Positions 33,635-42,955 of a stretch of 64,000 nucleotides of DNA are shown one piece after another. Each line of letters starts with the position of its first letter. Position 1 is the first letter of the stretch. The notes beneath the pieces were generated by a model. The model had not been told where the DNA came from. It saw only the letters and a program-made list of their open reading frames with translations, and ran no database searches. A program made the translations under genes and the position numbers. This stretch comes from Pseudomonas viridiflava (lineage in GTDB: Bacteria > Pseudomonadota > Gammaproteobacteria > Pseudomonadales > Pseudomonadaceae). The stretch spans positions 124,001 through 188,000 of the forward strand of contig NZ_UUON01000050.1 in assembly GCF_900590885.1 (NCBI RefSeq), in the 5' to 3' direction.

Positions 33635-36055
33635 TTACCAGTTGTAAGACACCGTACCGAGCAAGGTACGGCTGTCACCCCAGTAGCAGCGCCCCGCATC
33701 GTTGCAACCAGACACGTATTCCTTGTCGAACAGGTTCTTGGCATTCAGATCCACTGACCAGTTTTTGTCCAGCTGGTAGCCAATTGCTGCATCCACCAAG
33801 GTGACACTTCCGGCGTCCAGCTTCCCGTACAGCGTCGGCGCGGTGTAGGAAAAGGTGCTGTCGAAGTAACGCACGCCACCGCCCAGGGACAAGCCCTTGA
33901 GCTGGCCATCGAGGAAGCGATATTTGCCCCACACCGAGGCCTGGTTGCGCGGAACACCAGTCATTTGGCGTCCCTCGACCAGCGACGTAGCCGAATCCTT
34001 GGTAATCCGAGCGTCGGTGTAGGTGTAGGCCGCAGTGACGTTCAGGTTAGGCGTCAGGTTGCTGTTGATTTCAGCTTCCACGCCTTTGGAACGGCTTTCA
34101 CCGACCTGGCGATAGCTGTTGGTGGTGGCGTCAAGGTAGGTGTCGTCCTCTTTGCGCAGGTCATACACAGAGAGTGTCATCGCCGTGTCCCAGCCGATCG
34201 GCTCGTACTTCACGCCCACTTCATACTGGCTGCTGGTGATCGGCTTGAGCGGCGCGCCGGCGTTGGAAATCTGCTGCACCGGGACAAACGCGGTGGAATA
34301 GCTGACATACGGCGTGAGGCCGTTGTCGAACTGATACATCACACCGCCCTGGTAGGTGAACTTGCGATCCTCGGAGCGGGTGTTGCTGGCTTGTTTCACC
34401 TTGTCGCGGAAATCACTGTCGACCCAGTCCTGACGGCCACCGAGCAGGAACAGCCAGTGGTCGTACTTGCTCTGCAGCTGTGCATAAACGCCTTTCATCT
34501 GCTGTTCGAGCAGGGTGTTTTGCACGGCGACCGGCGTGAGCGGATCACGCAGGTACACCGGGTTATACACATTGATGGTGCCAGCAAAACCGGCGTCCCA
34601 ATCCTGGTTGAACGAGGTGCGGTCGTAACTGGCACCGAACAGCACAGTGTTTTCCAGGCCACCAACCTGGAATTTTCCTTCAACCTGGTTATCCAGGGAG
34701 TACACCATCGACTTGTTGTAGCGATCGTAGGCGGTCATGTTCAGTTGCGTGCCGAAGCCGCCGTTATTCAGCTCGCTCGGCCAGGTTTCATGGCGATCGA
34801 TGCGTGACTGCATATAGCGCGAGTTTTGTCGGAACTGCCAATCGTCATTGAAGCTGTGGCTGAACTCGTAGCCGGTACTCCAGGCTTCGCGTTCGAAGGT
34901 GTTCCAATCCGGATCGCCGAGCATGGTGTGCCTGGAGAGCTTCCCATTTGGATTTGTAAGCAGAGTGCCGGCCGCCGGTAGGCCGAGTTCAAGGTTGGTG
35001 TGGTCCTTCTGGTAGTTGGCCAACAGCGTCAGGGTGTTGTAATCATCGAAATTCAGCGTCAAGGATGGGGCGATATAGAGGCGATCGTCCGGTACGTGGT
35101 CCGTCTGGGTATCTGACTTGCGCCCCAACATCACCACGCGGCCAAGGATGTTGTCGTTGTCATTAAGCGGGCCGGAGATATCCACACCCACCTGGCGTCG
35201 GTTGTTCGAACCATAACCCAGCTGCACCTCGCCTTGTGGAGTCGCTGTGGGGTGTTTGCTGACCAGGTTTACCAAGCCGCCTGGGGCGTTTTCGCCGTAT
35301 AGCAGGGAAGACGGACCTCGGAATATCTCGACGCGCTCCAGGCCATACGGCTCACTGGTGGTGTCATACCGGTTGCCCTGTACGCGTAGGCCATCACGCA
35401 GCAGACCGTAGCCATAGTCGGTGGCGTTGAAACCGCGAATGAAGAACAGGTCACCGGCCAGGCTATCGCCGGCAGCGAAGGGCGGGGCGAAAATCCCCGG
35501 CACATAACCCAACACCTCGGTCAGGGTCTGAGACTTCTGATCCTTGATCCGTTGGCCGGTGACCACGGACACCGAGCGCGGTGTTTCTGACAGCGGTGTG
35601 CTGGTCTTGGTACCGATGCGGCTGTTTTGCGCCTTGTAGCCCACATCCCCGGCAATGTCCTGATTGAAACCGCCCTGTTGATAAGTGCTGATCGTAGTCG
35701 GCGCCAGGGTTAGCTCGCCGGTCGGTGCCGCCTGCAACACATAACTGCCGGGCGCCTGGGCAGTGGCCTGCAACCCTGAGTTTTGCAGCAGCAGCGCGAA
35801 GCCTTGCTCTACCGAGTAGTCCCCGTCCAGCCCTGGGGTGTTCAACCGTGCGGTTTGCTGGGGTGAAAACGACAGAATCACATTGGCCCGGGCTGCAAAT
35901 TGGCTCAACGCCCGGTCCAGCGGGCCAGGTCCAATGACGAAGTGTGCGGCCATCACATGGGGCGAAATCAATGCACCGGCGGCGCTTGCGAGCAAGAGGC
36001 CGAAGGTCATGCCGTGGCAAGAGAGTCGTTGGCGAAGCTGGGTAGGAAGGCGCAT
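33635..36055 (-). CDS. TonB-dependent siderophore receptor with signalling domain
   Basis: An 806-residue outer-membrane receptor. It has a signal peptide (GMTFGLLLASAAGALISPHVMA), an STN signalling domain at about 45-105 (PLDRALSQFAARANV, DGDYSVEQGFALLLQNSGL), a plug domain (TEVLGYVPGIFAPPF, FFIRGFNATDYG, GENAPGGLVNLVSK) and a beta-barrel ending in LLGTVSYNW with the terminal aromatic needed for membrane assembly. It belongs to the FpvA/FoxA/FecA-like ferric-siderophore receptors; the substrate is unknown. It is the last gene of a sigma/anti-sigma/receptor set, so ligand binding is probably relayed through the STN domain to the anti-sigma protein. Confidence 0.93.
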   Translation of the reverse strand: MRLPTQLRQRLSCHGMTFGLLLASAAGALISPHVMAAHFVIGPGPLDRALSQFAARANVILSFSPQQTARLNTPGLDGDYSVEQGFALLLQNSGLQATAQAPGSYVLQAAPTGELTLAPTTISTYQQGGFNQDIAGDVGYKAQNSRIGTKTSTPLSETPRSVSVVTGQRIKDQKSQTLTEVLGYVPGIFAPPFAAGDSLAGDLFFIRGFNATDYGYGLLRDGLRVQGNRYDTTSEPYGLERVEIFRGPSSLLYGENAPGGLVNLVSKHPTATPQGEVQLGYGSNNRRQVGVDISGPLNDNDNILGRVVMLGRKSDTQTDHVPDDRLYIAPSLTLNFDDYNTLTLLANYQKDHTNLELGLPAAGTLLTNPNGKLSRHTMLGDPDWNTFEREAWSTGYEFSHSFNDDWQFRQNSRYMQSRIDRHETWPSELNNGGFGTQLNMTAYDRYNKSMVYSLDNQVEGKFQVGGLENTVLFGASYDRTSFNQDWDAGFAGTINVYNPVYLRDPLTPVAVQNTLLEQQMKGVYAQLQSKYDHWLFLLGGRQDWVDSDFRDKVKQASNTRSEDRKFTYQGGVMYQFDNGLTPYVSYSTAFVPVQQISNAGAPLKPITSSQYEVGVKYEPIGWDTAMTLSVYDLRKEDDTYLDATTNSYRQVGESRSKGVEAEINSNLTPNLNVTAAYTYTDARITKDSATSLVEGRQMTGVPRNQASVWGKYRFLDGQLKGLSLGGGVRYFDSTFSYTAPTLYGKLDAGSVTLVDAAIGYQLDKNWSVDLNAKNLFDKEYVSGCNDAGRCYWGDSRTLLGTVSYNW

Positions 36056-36146
36056 AGGTGGGTAAGCCCTGAAGGTAGCGTCGTAATTACCTGTAGGGCC
36101 GCGCCAGGTAGAAAAAAGATAACCCCCCTGTGGATTATTTTTCCGA

Positions 36147-37091
36147 TCAACCCGTGTGCTTCACCGATACCCAATAACGCGTGAAGTATTTCACCTGGAT
36201 CGGCAGCGTCGCTTGCAGGTTGGCCAGCACCGCATCAGTGGCATCCAGGCGCAAAGTCCCGGAAACCCGCAATCGCGCGGCGGCCAGATCACACTGCAGG
36301 ACACCTGGTCGATAGCGGGCGAGTTCGTCGATGACATCGCCAAGCCGGGCATCCAGCACGATCAGTTGCCCGTCGACCCAGGCCGCCTGCGCACCGCCAT
36401 AGGTGTGGTTGGGTCCTACATTGGCGCGATCAAAGTCAGCACTTTCGCCCGCGCCGAGCAGCCGGCCGCGAGCGGGTTGATCGGCGGGCGACAGCTCTAC
36501 CCGATCCTCCAGAACGCCGACCCGCGTGGAGTCCGACAATTGGCGCACGGTAAAGCGCGTGCCCAATGCCTGGATCCGGCCCTCGCGGGTTTCGACATAG
36601 AAGGGCGTTTGCCCACCCCACTTGCCGGTGTGGATAAGTACTTCACCTTCGCGCAGGCGGATCAGACGCTGGTGCCCATCGAACACCACATCAATGGCAG
36701 TGTTGGTATTGAGATCAACCCGTGTGCCATCTGCCAACTCGATACGTCGGCGTTTACCCACAGGGGTGCGATAGTCGGCCCAAATGTTGGCCAAAGGCGT
36801 CTGTTGCTGAACATTCCACCCCAGGTAGCCGGTGCTGCCGAGTACCAGCATCCACTTGAGTACCTGGCGACGTTGTTGCGTGGTCGACAACGCGCGCCGG
36901 GTGAAATCCTGAGGCAGCGCACCCAGGCTGCGTTGCATTTGCTCCATCTGGTTCCATGCCGCCTCATGGGACGGATCGCCATTGAGCCATTGCTGCCAGG
37001 CGCGGCGCTCGGCCGGTGTAGGGGCCTGGGATTGAAACTGCACGTACCAGGTGGCGGCCGCCTCGAAGGTCTTGCGATCAGGCGCCGTCAT
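36147..37091 (-). CDS. FecR-type anti-sigma factor / signal transducer
   Basis: A 314-residue inner-membrane regulator from ATG 37091, whose A overlaps the TAA of the sigma gene. The N-terminal 75 residues have the FecR-family leader (TFEAAATWYVQFQS, RRAWQQWLNGDPSHEAAW), a membrane segment lies near residues 90-105, and the periplasmic FecR domain follows (GKRRRIELADGTRVDLNTNT, VGVLEDRVEL). It should restrain the sigma factor until the receptor signals. The 91 bp between it and the receptor gene have no separate strong promoter that I can see. Confidence 0.92.
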   Translation of the reverse strand: MTAPDRKTFEAAATWYVQFQSQAPTPAERRAWQQWLNGDPSHEAAWNQMEQMQRSLGALPQDFTRRALSTTQQRRQVLKWMLVLGSTGYLGWNVQQQTPLANIWADYRTPVGKRRRIELADGTRVDLNTNTAIDVVFDGHQRLIRLREGEVLIHTGKWGGQTPFYVETREGRIQALGTRFTVRQLSDSTRVGVLEDRVELSPADQPARGRLLGAGESADFDRANVGPNHTYGGAQAAWVDGQLIVLDARLGDVIDELARYRPGVLQCDLAAARLRVSGTLRLDATDAVLANLQATLPIQVKYFTRYWVSVKHTG

Positions 37092-37597
37092 TACAGGCTG
37101 GCCATGATTAGCGAGCATTCGGTCAGGGCGCGGATCATGTGCTTCTTCACCGTGGTCAGCGATACCTGCAGTTGGTCGGCGATCTGTTGATAAGTCAGGC
37201 CGTCGATCTGCGAAAGCATGAAAATCCGCCGCGCGCGTTCCCCAAGGCTGGACAGGGCTTTATCCACAGCCACCAGGGTTTCGATGATGATCGCCTTGTC
37301 TTCTTCACTGATGGCCGTGGCTTCGGGCCGCTCGGCCAGCGTTTGCTTGTAGGCCTGTTCAATCGCGTGCCGACGATAGCGGTCAATCACCAACCCCCTG
37401 GCGATGGTCGCCAGGTAGTCCCGTGGCTCCAGGATCTGCGCCGCATGCCGCCCGCCTAGGATGCGCACAAACGTATCGTGCGCTACATCGGCCGCATCGC
37501 AGGCGTTATGCAATTTACCTTTGAGCCACCCGTGCAGCCACGAATGGTGCTGTTCGTAGATGTGCTGTACCGCAGTCGTGTGAGAAGGAGGGGACAT
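37091..37597 (-). CDS. ECF sigma factor of the FecI/iron-signalling group
   Basis: A 168-residue extracytoplasmic-function sigma factor from ATG 37597. Region 2 is DAADVAHDTFVRILG followed by PRDYLATIARGLVIDRYRR, and region 4 is LGERARRIFMLSQIDGLTYQQIADQL then SLTTVKKHMIRAL. It should direct RNA polymerase to the receptor promoter when iron is short and ligand is present. A Fur-box-like palindrome lies 18 bp upstream. It overlaps the anti-sigma gene, and the set is inserted between mnmE and mnmG. Confidence 0.95.
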   Translation of the reverse strand: MSPPSHTTAVQHIYEQHHSWLHGWLKGKLHNACDAADVAHDTFVRILGGRHAAQILEPRDYLATIARGLVIDRYRRHAIEQAYKQTLAERPEATAISEEDKAIIIETLVAVDKALSSLGERARRIFMLSQIDGLTYQQIADQLQVSLTTVKKHMIRALTECSLIMASL

Positions 37598-37614
37598 AGG
37601 GCATGACAAGGCAG

Positions 37615-37639
37615 GTTAATGATAATCGCTATTATTAAC
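37615..37639. promoter_or_regulatory. Fur-box-like palindrome upstream of the sigma factor gene
   Basis: Arms GTTAATGATA and TATTATTAAC (9 of 10 complementary) flank ATCGC, closely resembling the Fur consensus GATAATGATAATCATTATC. Its place directly upstream of the sigma gene implies iron repression of the set. Confidence 0.75.
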
Positions 37640-37750
37640 TGCGCTGTCGTTTTCCCACAATAGGGCTCTTTTTGCCGTGTTCTCCACCGAGGCCCTCGAT
37701 ATGGGTGGCTTGGTCGTGGGCGAAAAACGCCTTTTCTGCGGATTAAGCCC

Positions 37751-38026
37751 TGTGAATAACCGCCCCTGTGCCCAGTTGATAACAGGGCTTGAAACCTGAG
37801 TAAAAACCCCTCTGTGGATAAGCACCTGTTTAATCCACAGGCTTAGAGCACTTATCCAAGGGCCTCATTGGCACATGACCACAGACTTTTGAATCGCTGT
37901 ACACAATGTAAATAAAGGCCTGTAGAGATCTATCCACAGAAATCATGCTCAGTAGAAATAAACATAAAAACAAAGATTTAATAAATTTCTTTCTTTTTAA
38001 TTTCTATTGTTCGTGATTCATCCACA
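37751..38026. other. Second DnaA-box cluster with AT-rich stretch upstream of mnmG
   Basis: TGTGAATAA (37751-37759), the exact TGTGGATAA (37813-37821), TAATCCACA (37831-37839), CTATCCACA (37930-37938) and TCATCCACA (38018-38026) surround a very AT-rich run at about 37958-38010. The layout resembles oriC 8 kb away. Some pseudomonads are reported to have a second autonomously replicating fragment near the origin; whether this one fires is unknown. The mnmG promoter lies at its right side. Confidence 0.55.
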
Positions 38027-38148
38027 GCTGGTTAAATTTTGTGCAAAGGGTTCTTTAGGAAGGGCTAAGTCCCTATACTTGCCGCCAAAGCTCTAAAACT
38101 CATTCAACAAACAATTCCTGATTACCTACATAAGCAGGCACGAGGTGC

Positions 38149-40044
38149 GTGGTGGATTTCCCTTCCCGTTTTGAAGTGATCGTCATCGGCGGCGGTCATG
38201 CCGGTACCGAGGCAGCACTGGCGTCAGCACGCATGGGCGTAAAAACCCTGTTGCTCACGCACAACGTGGAAACCCTCGGTGCAATGAGTTGCAATCCTGC
38301 CATTGGCGGGATCGGCAAGAGCCATCTGGTCAAGGAAATCGATGCCCTTGGTGGCGTCATGGCCACGGCCACCGACAAAGGTGGTATTCAATTTCGCGTG
38401 CTCAACAGCCGCAAAGGCCCAGCCGTGCGAGCTACCCGGGCACAAGCGGACCGCATCCTGTACAAGGCGGCGGTACGCAAAACCCTGGAAAACCAGCCGA
38501 ACCTGTGGATATTTCAACAGGCAGCCGATGACCTGATTGTCGAACAGGACGTGGTGAAGGGCGTTGTCACACAAATGGGCCTTCGTTTCTTCGCAGAATC
38601 CGTGGTGTTGACCACCGGTACGTTCCTCGGCGGACTTATCCACATTGGCATGCAGAATTATTCCGGCGGCCGCGCTGGTGATCCACCATCGATTGCCCTG
38701 GCAAAACGGCTGCGTGAATTGCCGCTGCGCGTCGGTCGCCTGAAAACCGGGACCCCGCCGCGTATCGACGGGCGTTCTGTGGATTTCTCGGTGATGACCG
38801 AGCAAGCCGGTGATACGCCGATCCCAGTGATGTCGTTCATGGGCAACAAAGAACAGCACCCGAAACAGGTCAGTTGCTGGATTACCCACACGAACGCTCG
38901 CACCCACGAAATCATTGCCGCGAACCTCGACCGTTCGCCGATGTATTCCGGGGTAATCGAAGGCATCGGCCCGCGTTATTGCCCGTCGATCGAAGACAAG
39001 ATCCACCGCTTTGCCGACAAGGAAAGCCACCAGGTCTTTATCGAACCCGAAGGCTTGACCACCCACGAGCTGTACCCGAACGGGATTTCCACTTCCCTGC
39101 CGTTCGACGTGCAAATCCAGATCGTGCAATCGATCCGTGGCATGGAAAACGCCCATATCGTGCGTCCTGGCTACGCCATCGAGTACGACTACTTCGACCC
39201 GCGTGACTTGAAATACAGCCTCGAAACCAAGGTGATCGGCGGTCTGTTCTTCGCCGGGCAAATCAACGGCACCACCGGTTACGAAGAAGCCGGCGCCCAA
39301 GGTCTGCTGGCCGGGACCAACGCCGCACTGCGTGCACAAGGCAAAGACAGCTGGTGCCCGCGTCGCGACGAGGCGTATATCGGCGTGTTGGTTGACGACC
39401 TGATTACCCTCGGCACCCAGGAACCGTACCGGATGTTCACTTCCCGGGCCGAATATCGCCTGATTCTGCGCGAAGACAACGCCGACCTGCGCCTGACCGA
39501 AAAAGGTCGCGAGCTGGGCCTGGTCGATGACGCGCGCTGGGAAGCGTTCTGCAAAAAACGCGAAAGCATCACCCTCGAAGAACAACGCTTGAAAAGTACC
39601 TGGGTCCGCCCGGGCACCGAGCAGGGCGACGCAATTGCCGAGAAATTCGGCACTCCGCTGACCCACGAGTACAACCTGCTGAACCTGCTCTCCCGTCCGG
39701 AAATCGACTACGCTGGTCTGGTCGAAGTGACAGGCCAGGGCGCAGAAGACCCACAGGTGGCCGAACAGGTCGAGATCAAAACCAAGTACGCCGGTTACAT
39801 TGACCGTCAACAGGACGAGATCGCTCGCCTGCGCGCCAGTGAAAACACCAAGCTGCCTGTGGATATCGACTACACCGGGATTTCCGGGTTGTCGAAAGAA
39901 ATTCAAAGCAAGCTGGGGATAACTCGCCCTGAAACCCTGGGCCAGGCTTCACGTATCCCCGGTGTCACCCCGGCAGCCATTTCGCTGTTGATGATTCATT
40001 TGAAAAAACGCGGCGCGGGCCGTCAGTTGGAGCAAAGCGCTTGA
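38149..40044 (+). CDS. mnmG: tRNA uridine-5-carboxymethylaminomethyl modification enzyme MnmG
   Basis: A 631-residue flavoprotein with the N-terminal dinucleotide-binding VIVIGGGHAGTEAALA, conserved NPAIGGIGKSHLVKEIDALGG and a C-terminal helical domain that meets MnmE. It starts with GTG at 38149. With MnmE it makes the cmnm5/mnm5 modification at tRNA wobble U34. It heads the mnmG-rsmG-parA-parB run, with rsmG overlapping by 4 bp. Confidence 0.99.
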   Translation: MVDFPSRFEVIVIGGGHAGTEAALASARMGVKTLLLTHNVETLGAMSCNPAIGGIGKSHLVKEIDALGGVMATATDKGGIQFRVLNSRKGPAVRATRAQADRILYKAAVRKTLENQPNLWIFQQAADDLIVEQDVVKGVVTQMGLRFFAESVVLTTGTFLGGLIHIGMQNYSGGRAGDPPSIALAKRLRELPLRVGRLKTGTPPRIDGRSVDFSVMTEQAGDTPIPVMSFMGNKEQHPKQVSCWITHTNARTHEIIAANLDRSPMYSGVIEGIGPRYCPSIEDKIHRFADKESHQVFIEPEGLTTHELYPNGISTSLPFDVQIQIVQSIRGMENAHIVRPGYAIEYDYFDPRDLKYSLETKVIGGLFFAGQINGTTGYEEAGAQGLLAGTNAALRAQGKDSWCPRRDEAYIGVLVDDLITLGTQEPYRMFTSRAEYRLILREDNADLRLTEKGRELGLVDDARWEAFCKKRESITLEEQRLKSTWVRPGTEQGDAIAEKFGTPLTHEYNLLNLLSRPEIDYAGLVEVTGQGAEDPQVAEQVEIKTKYAGYIDRQQDEIARLRASENTKLPVDIDYTGISGLSKEIQSKLGITRPETLGQASRIPGVTPAAISLLMIHLKKRGAGRQLEQSA

Positions 40045-40685
40045 GTTCGTTGGTCACCTCGCAACACGCCGAAGAGTTATCCACAGGTGCGCGCCAATTG
40101 GGCGTGGACCTGACCGAAGCCCAGCACGAATTGCTGCTGGGTTATCTGGCCCTGTTGATCAAATGGAACAAGGCTTACAACCTCACTGCAGTGCGCGACC
40201 CCAATGAAATGGTCTCGCGTCATTTGCTCGACAGCCTGAGCGTGATGCCGTTTATCGAAAACGGTCGTTGGCTCGACGTGGGCAGTGGTGGCGGCATGCC
40301 TGGCATTCCATTAGCGATCCTGTTTCCAGAGTCGCAAGTGACGTGCCTGGACAGCAACGGCAAGAAAACCCGCTTCCTGACTCAGGTAAAACTCGAACTC
40401 AAGCTGGATAACCTGCAAGTTATCCACAGTCGCGTCGAAGCCTTCACGCCTGAACAGCCTTTCAACGGAATTGTTTCCCGGGCGTTCAGCAGCATGGAGA
40501 ACTTCAGCAACTGGACCCGCCATCTCGGCGACCGCGACACCCGCTGGCTGGCAATGAAGGGCGTTCATCCAAGCGACGAGCTGTTAGCATTGCCGGCAGA
40601 CTTCCACCTCGATAGCGAACACGCCTTGGCCGTACCCGGTTGCCAAGGCCAACGCCATCTGCTGATACTGCGCCGCACGGCATGA
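40041..40685 (+). CDS. rsmG: 16S rRNA m7G527 methyltransferase RsmG
   Basis: A 214-residue class I methyltransferase with the SAM motif LDVGSGGGMPGIPLA and upstream HLLDSL, matching RsmG (GidB), which methylates G527 of 16S rRNA. The best start is TTG 40041, overlapping the mnmG stop. Exact DnaA boxes are embedded at 40077-40085 and 40420-40428. Confidence 0.98.
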   Translation: MSSLVTSQHAEELSTGARQLGVDLTEAQHELLLGYLALLIKWNKAYNLTAVRDPNEMVSRHLLDSLSVMPFIENGRWLDVGSGGGMPGIPLAILFPESQVTCLDSNGKKTRFLTQVKLELKLDNLQVIHSRVEAFTPEQPFNGIVSRAFSSMENFSNWTRHLGDRDTRWLAMKGVHPSDELLALPADFHLDSEHALAVPGCQGQRHLLILRRTA

Positions 40686-40703
40686 TTGGGAACACAAGCA
40701 AGA

Positions 40704-41501
40704 ATGGCTAAGGTATTCGCGATAGCGAACCAGAAAGGTGGCGTGGGTAAAACCACCACCTGCATCAACCTCGCAGCATCCCTGGTCGCGACCAAGCGCC
40801 GGGTGCTGTTGATCGACCTCGATCCACAGGGCAACGCCACTATGGGTAGCGGTGTGGATAAACACGGCCTGGAAAACTCGGTCTACGACTTGCTGATCGG
40901 CGAGTGCGACCTGGCCCAGGCCATGCACTTCTCCGAGCACGGTGGTTATCAACTGCTGCCGGCCAACCGCGATTTGACCGCGGCGGAAGTGGTGCTGCTG
41001 GAAATGCAGATGAAAGAAAGCCGTCTGCGCAGCGCCCTGGCGCCGATCCGCGAGAATTACGACTACATTTTGATCGACTGCCCGCCGTCGCTGTCGATGC
41101 TTACGCTGAACGCGTTGGTGGCCGCCGATGGGGTGATTATCCCCATGCAGTGCGAGTACTTCGCGCTGGAAGGCTTGAGCGACCTTGTGGATAACATCAA
41201 GCGTATCGCCGAGTTGCTTAACCCGAACCTGCAGATCGAAGGCCTGTTGCGGACCATGTATGACCCGCGCCTGAGCCTGATGAACGACGTCTCGGCGCAG
41301 CTCAAGGAGCACTTCGGCGACCAGCTCTACGACACCGTGATCCCGCGCAACATCCGCCTGGCCGAAGCGCCAAGCTACGGGATGCCCGCGTTGGCTTACG
41401 ACAAATCGTCGCGTGGCGCCATTGCCTACCTGGCGCTGGCCGGCGAGATGGTTCGCCGTCAACGCCGCAACTCACGCACCGCTGCAGCCCAGCCAACTTA
41501 A
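40704..41501 (+). CDS. parA: Chromosome partition ATPase ParA (Soj)
   Basis: A 265-residue deviant-Walker ATPase: MAKVFAIANQKGGVGKTTT at the N-terminus with the signature lysine, and the LIDLDPQGNAT and LIDCPPSLSML motifs. ParA forms ATP-bound DNA-associated patterns that move ParB-parS complexes apart. I start at ATG 40704; an in-frame TTG upstream adds nothing conserved. parB follows by 9 bp. Confidence 0.98.
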   Translation: MAKVFAIANQKGGVGKTTTCINLAASLVATKRRVLLIDLDPQGNATMGSGVDKHGLENSVYDLLIGECDLAQAMHFSEHGGYQLLPANRDLTAAEVVLLEMQMKESRLRSALAPIRENYDYILIDCPPSLSMLTLNALVAADGVIIPMQCEYFALEGLSDLVDNIKRIAELLNPNLQIEGLLRTMYDPRLSLMNDVSAQLKEHFGDQLYDTVIPRNIRLAEAPSYGMPALAYDKSSRGAIAYLALAGEMVRRQRRNSRTAAAQPT

Positions 41502-41510
41502 GGAATCCCC

Positions 41511-42383
41511 ATGGCCGTCAAGAAACGAGGTCTAGGACGTGGACTGGATGCACTGTTGAGTGGTCCGACCGTCACATCGCTTGAAGAACAAGCGGTGCAG
41601 GCCGACGAGCGCGAGCTGCAGCACCTGCCCCTGGATCTGATCCAGCGCGGCAAATACCAGCCGCGCCGGGACATGGACCCCCAGGCGCTGGAAGAACTGG
41701 CCAACTCGATCAAGGCCCAGGGCGTGATGCAGCCAATCGTGGTGCGCCCGATTGGCGGCGGTCGTTTTGAAATCATCGCCGGCGAACGCCGCTGGCGTGC
41801 CAGCCAGCAGGCCGGCAAAGACACCATCCCGGCGATGGTGCGCGATGTGCCGGATGAAACCGCCATCGCCATGGCATTGATCGAAAACATCCAGCGCGAA
41901 GACCTCAATCCCATCGAGGAAGCCATTGCCCTGCAGCGCTTGCAGCAGGAGTTCAAGCTGACCCAGCAGGAAGTGGCCGATGCGGTGGGTAAATCCCGCG
42001 TGACGGTTTCCAACCTGCTGCGCCTGATCGCGCTGCCGGAAGTGATCAAGACCATGTTGTCCCACGGTGATCTGGAGATGGGCCACGCCCGGGCTTTGCT
42101 CGGTTTGCCGGAAAATCAACAGGTTGAAGGGGCGCGACACGTTGTCGCACGAGGGCTCACCGTTCGTCAGACCGAGGCCCTGGTTCGCCAGTGGCTCAGC
42201 GGCAAACCTGCACCGGTCGAAACGACCAAACCTGATCCGGATATTGCCCGTCTCGAGCAGCGGCTGGCCGAGCGCCTGGGCTCTGCGGTGCAAATCCGCC
42301 ATGGCAAGAAAGGCAAAGGCCAATTGGTCATCGGATATAACTCTCTCGATGAGCTTCAGGGCGTCCTTGCCCACATCCGCTGA
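41511..42383 (+). CDS. parB: Chromosome partition protein ParB (Spo0J)
   Basis: A 290-residue ParB: N-terminal ParA-contact stretch (KKRGLGRGLDALL), the CTP-binding motifs around ERRWRASQQAG and LIENIQREDLNPIEEA, a central HTH (LTQQEVADAVGKSRVTVSNLLRL) and a C-terminal dimerisation region. It binds parS as a CTP-dependent sliding clamp and helps segregate origins; two parS sequences lie 16 kb away in recF. Confidence 0.98.
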   Translation: MAVKKRGLGRGLDALLSGPTVTSLEEQAVQADERELQHLPLDLIQRGKYQPRRDMDPQALEELANSIKAQGVMQPIVVRPIGGGRFEIIAGERRWRASQQAGKDTIPAMVRDVPDETAIAMALIENIQREDLNPIEEAIALQRLQQEFKLTQQEVADAVGKSRVTVSNLLRLIALPEVIKTMLSHGDLEMGHARALLGLPENQQVEGARHVVARGLTVRQTEALVRQWLSGKPAPVETTKPDPDIARLEQRLAERLGSAVQIRHGKKGKGQLVIGYNSLDELQGVLAHIR

Positions 42384-42531
42384 AACATTTGCTTATGTAG
42401 CGCGTGATCGGAAATCACTACCCGGCAGTTGAATAGGGGCAGAACCGCCCCTATACTCTGCGCGCATTTTGTCGGCACAAATTATGCCAAGTTATTGATT
42501 TCCGGCAGCCGACCATTGAGGAGCAAGAGTG

Positions 42532-42939
42532 ATGGAAACCCGCACGCCAAACACGTTGCCGTTCCATCGCTTGGCCGTTTTTCCGGTTTTATTGGCTCAA
42601 TTTGTCATTTTGCTGATCGCCGCATTGGCGCTTTGGTATTGGCATGGAGTCGTAGCCGGATATTCAGGACTCTGCGGAGGCCTGATAGCCTTGCTGCCCA
42701 ATATGTATTTTGCTCACAGGGCCTTTCGGTTTTCCGGCGCCCGAGCAGCCCAGGCTATCGTCCGGTCATTTTATGCTGGCGAAGCAGGGAAACTGATTTT
42801 GACGGCAGTGCTGTTTGCACTGACCTTTGCAGGTGTGAAGCCATTGGCGCCGCTGGCTGTATTCGGCGTCTTCGTGTTGACCCAACTGGTCAGCTGGTTC
42901 GCTCCCCTGCTAATGAAAACAAGACTTTCGAAACCTTAG
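42532..42939 (+). CDS. atpI: ATP synthase protein I
   Basis: A 135-residue membrane protein with four hydrophobic segments, such as LLAQFVILLIAALALWYW, matching AtpI, an assembly factor that helps form the c-ring. The first ATP-operon gene; AGGAG lies upstream. An overlapping GTG 3 bp earlier is possible. It is 16 bp from atpB. Confidence 0.93.
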   Translation: METRTPNTLPFHRLAVFPVLLAQFVILLIAALALWYWHGVVAGYSGLCGGLIALLPNMYFAHRAFRFSGARAAQAIVRSFYAGEAGKLILTAVLFALTFAGVKPLAPLAVFGVFVLTQLVSWFAPLLMKTRLSKP

Positions 42940-42955
42940 GGCGTTTGAGGCAACC

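Noticed and set aside
38224..39906. 560-codon frame antisense to mnmG
   Set aside because: Shadow; no known domain.
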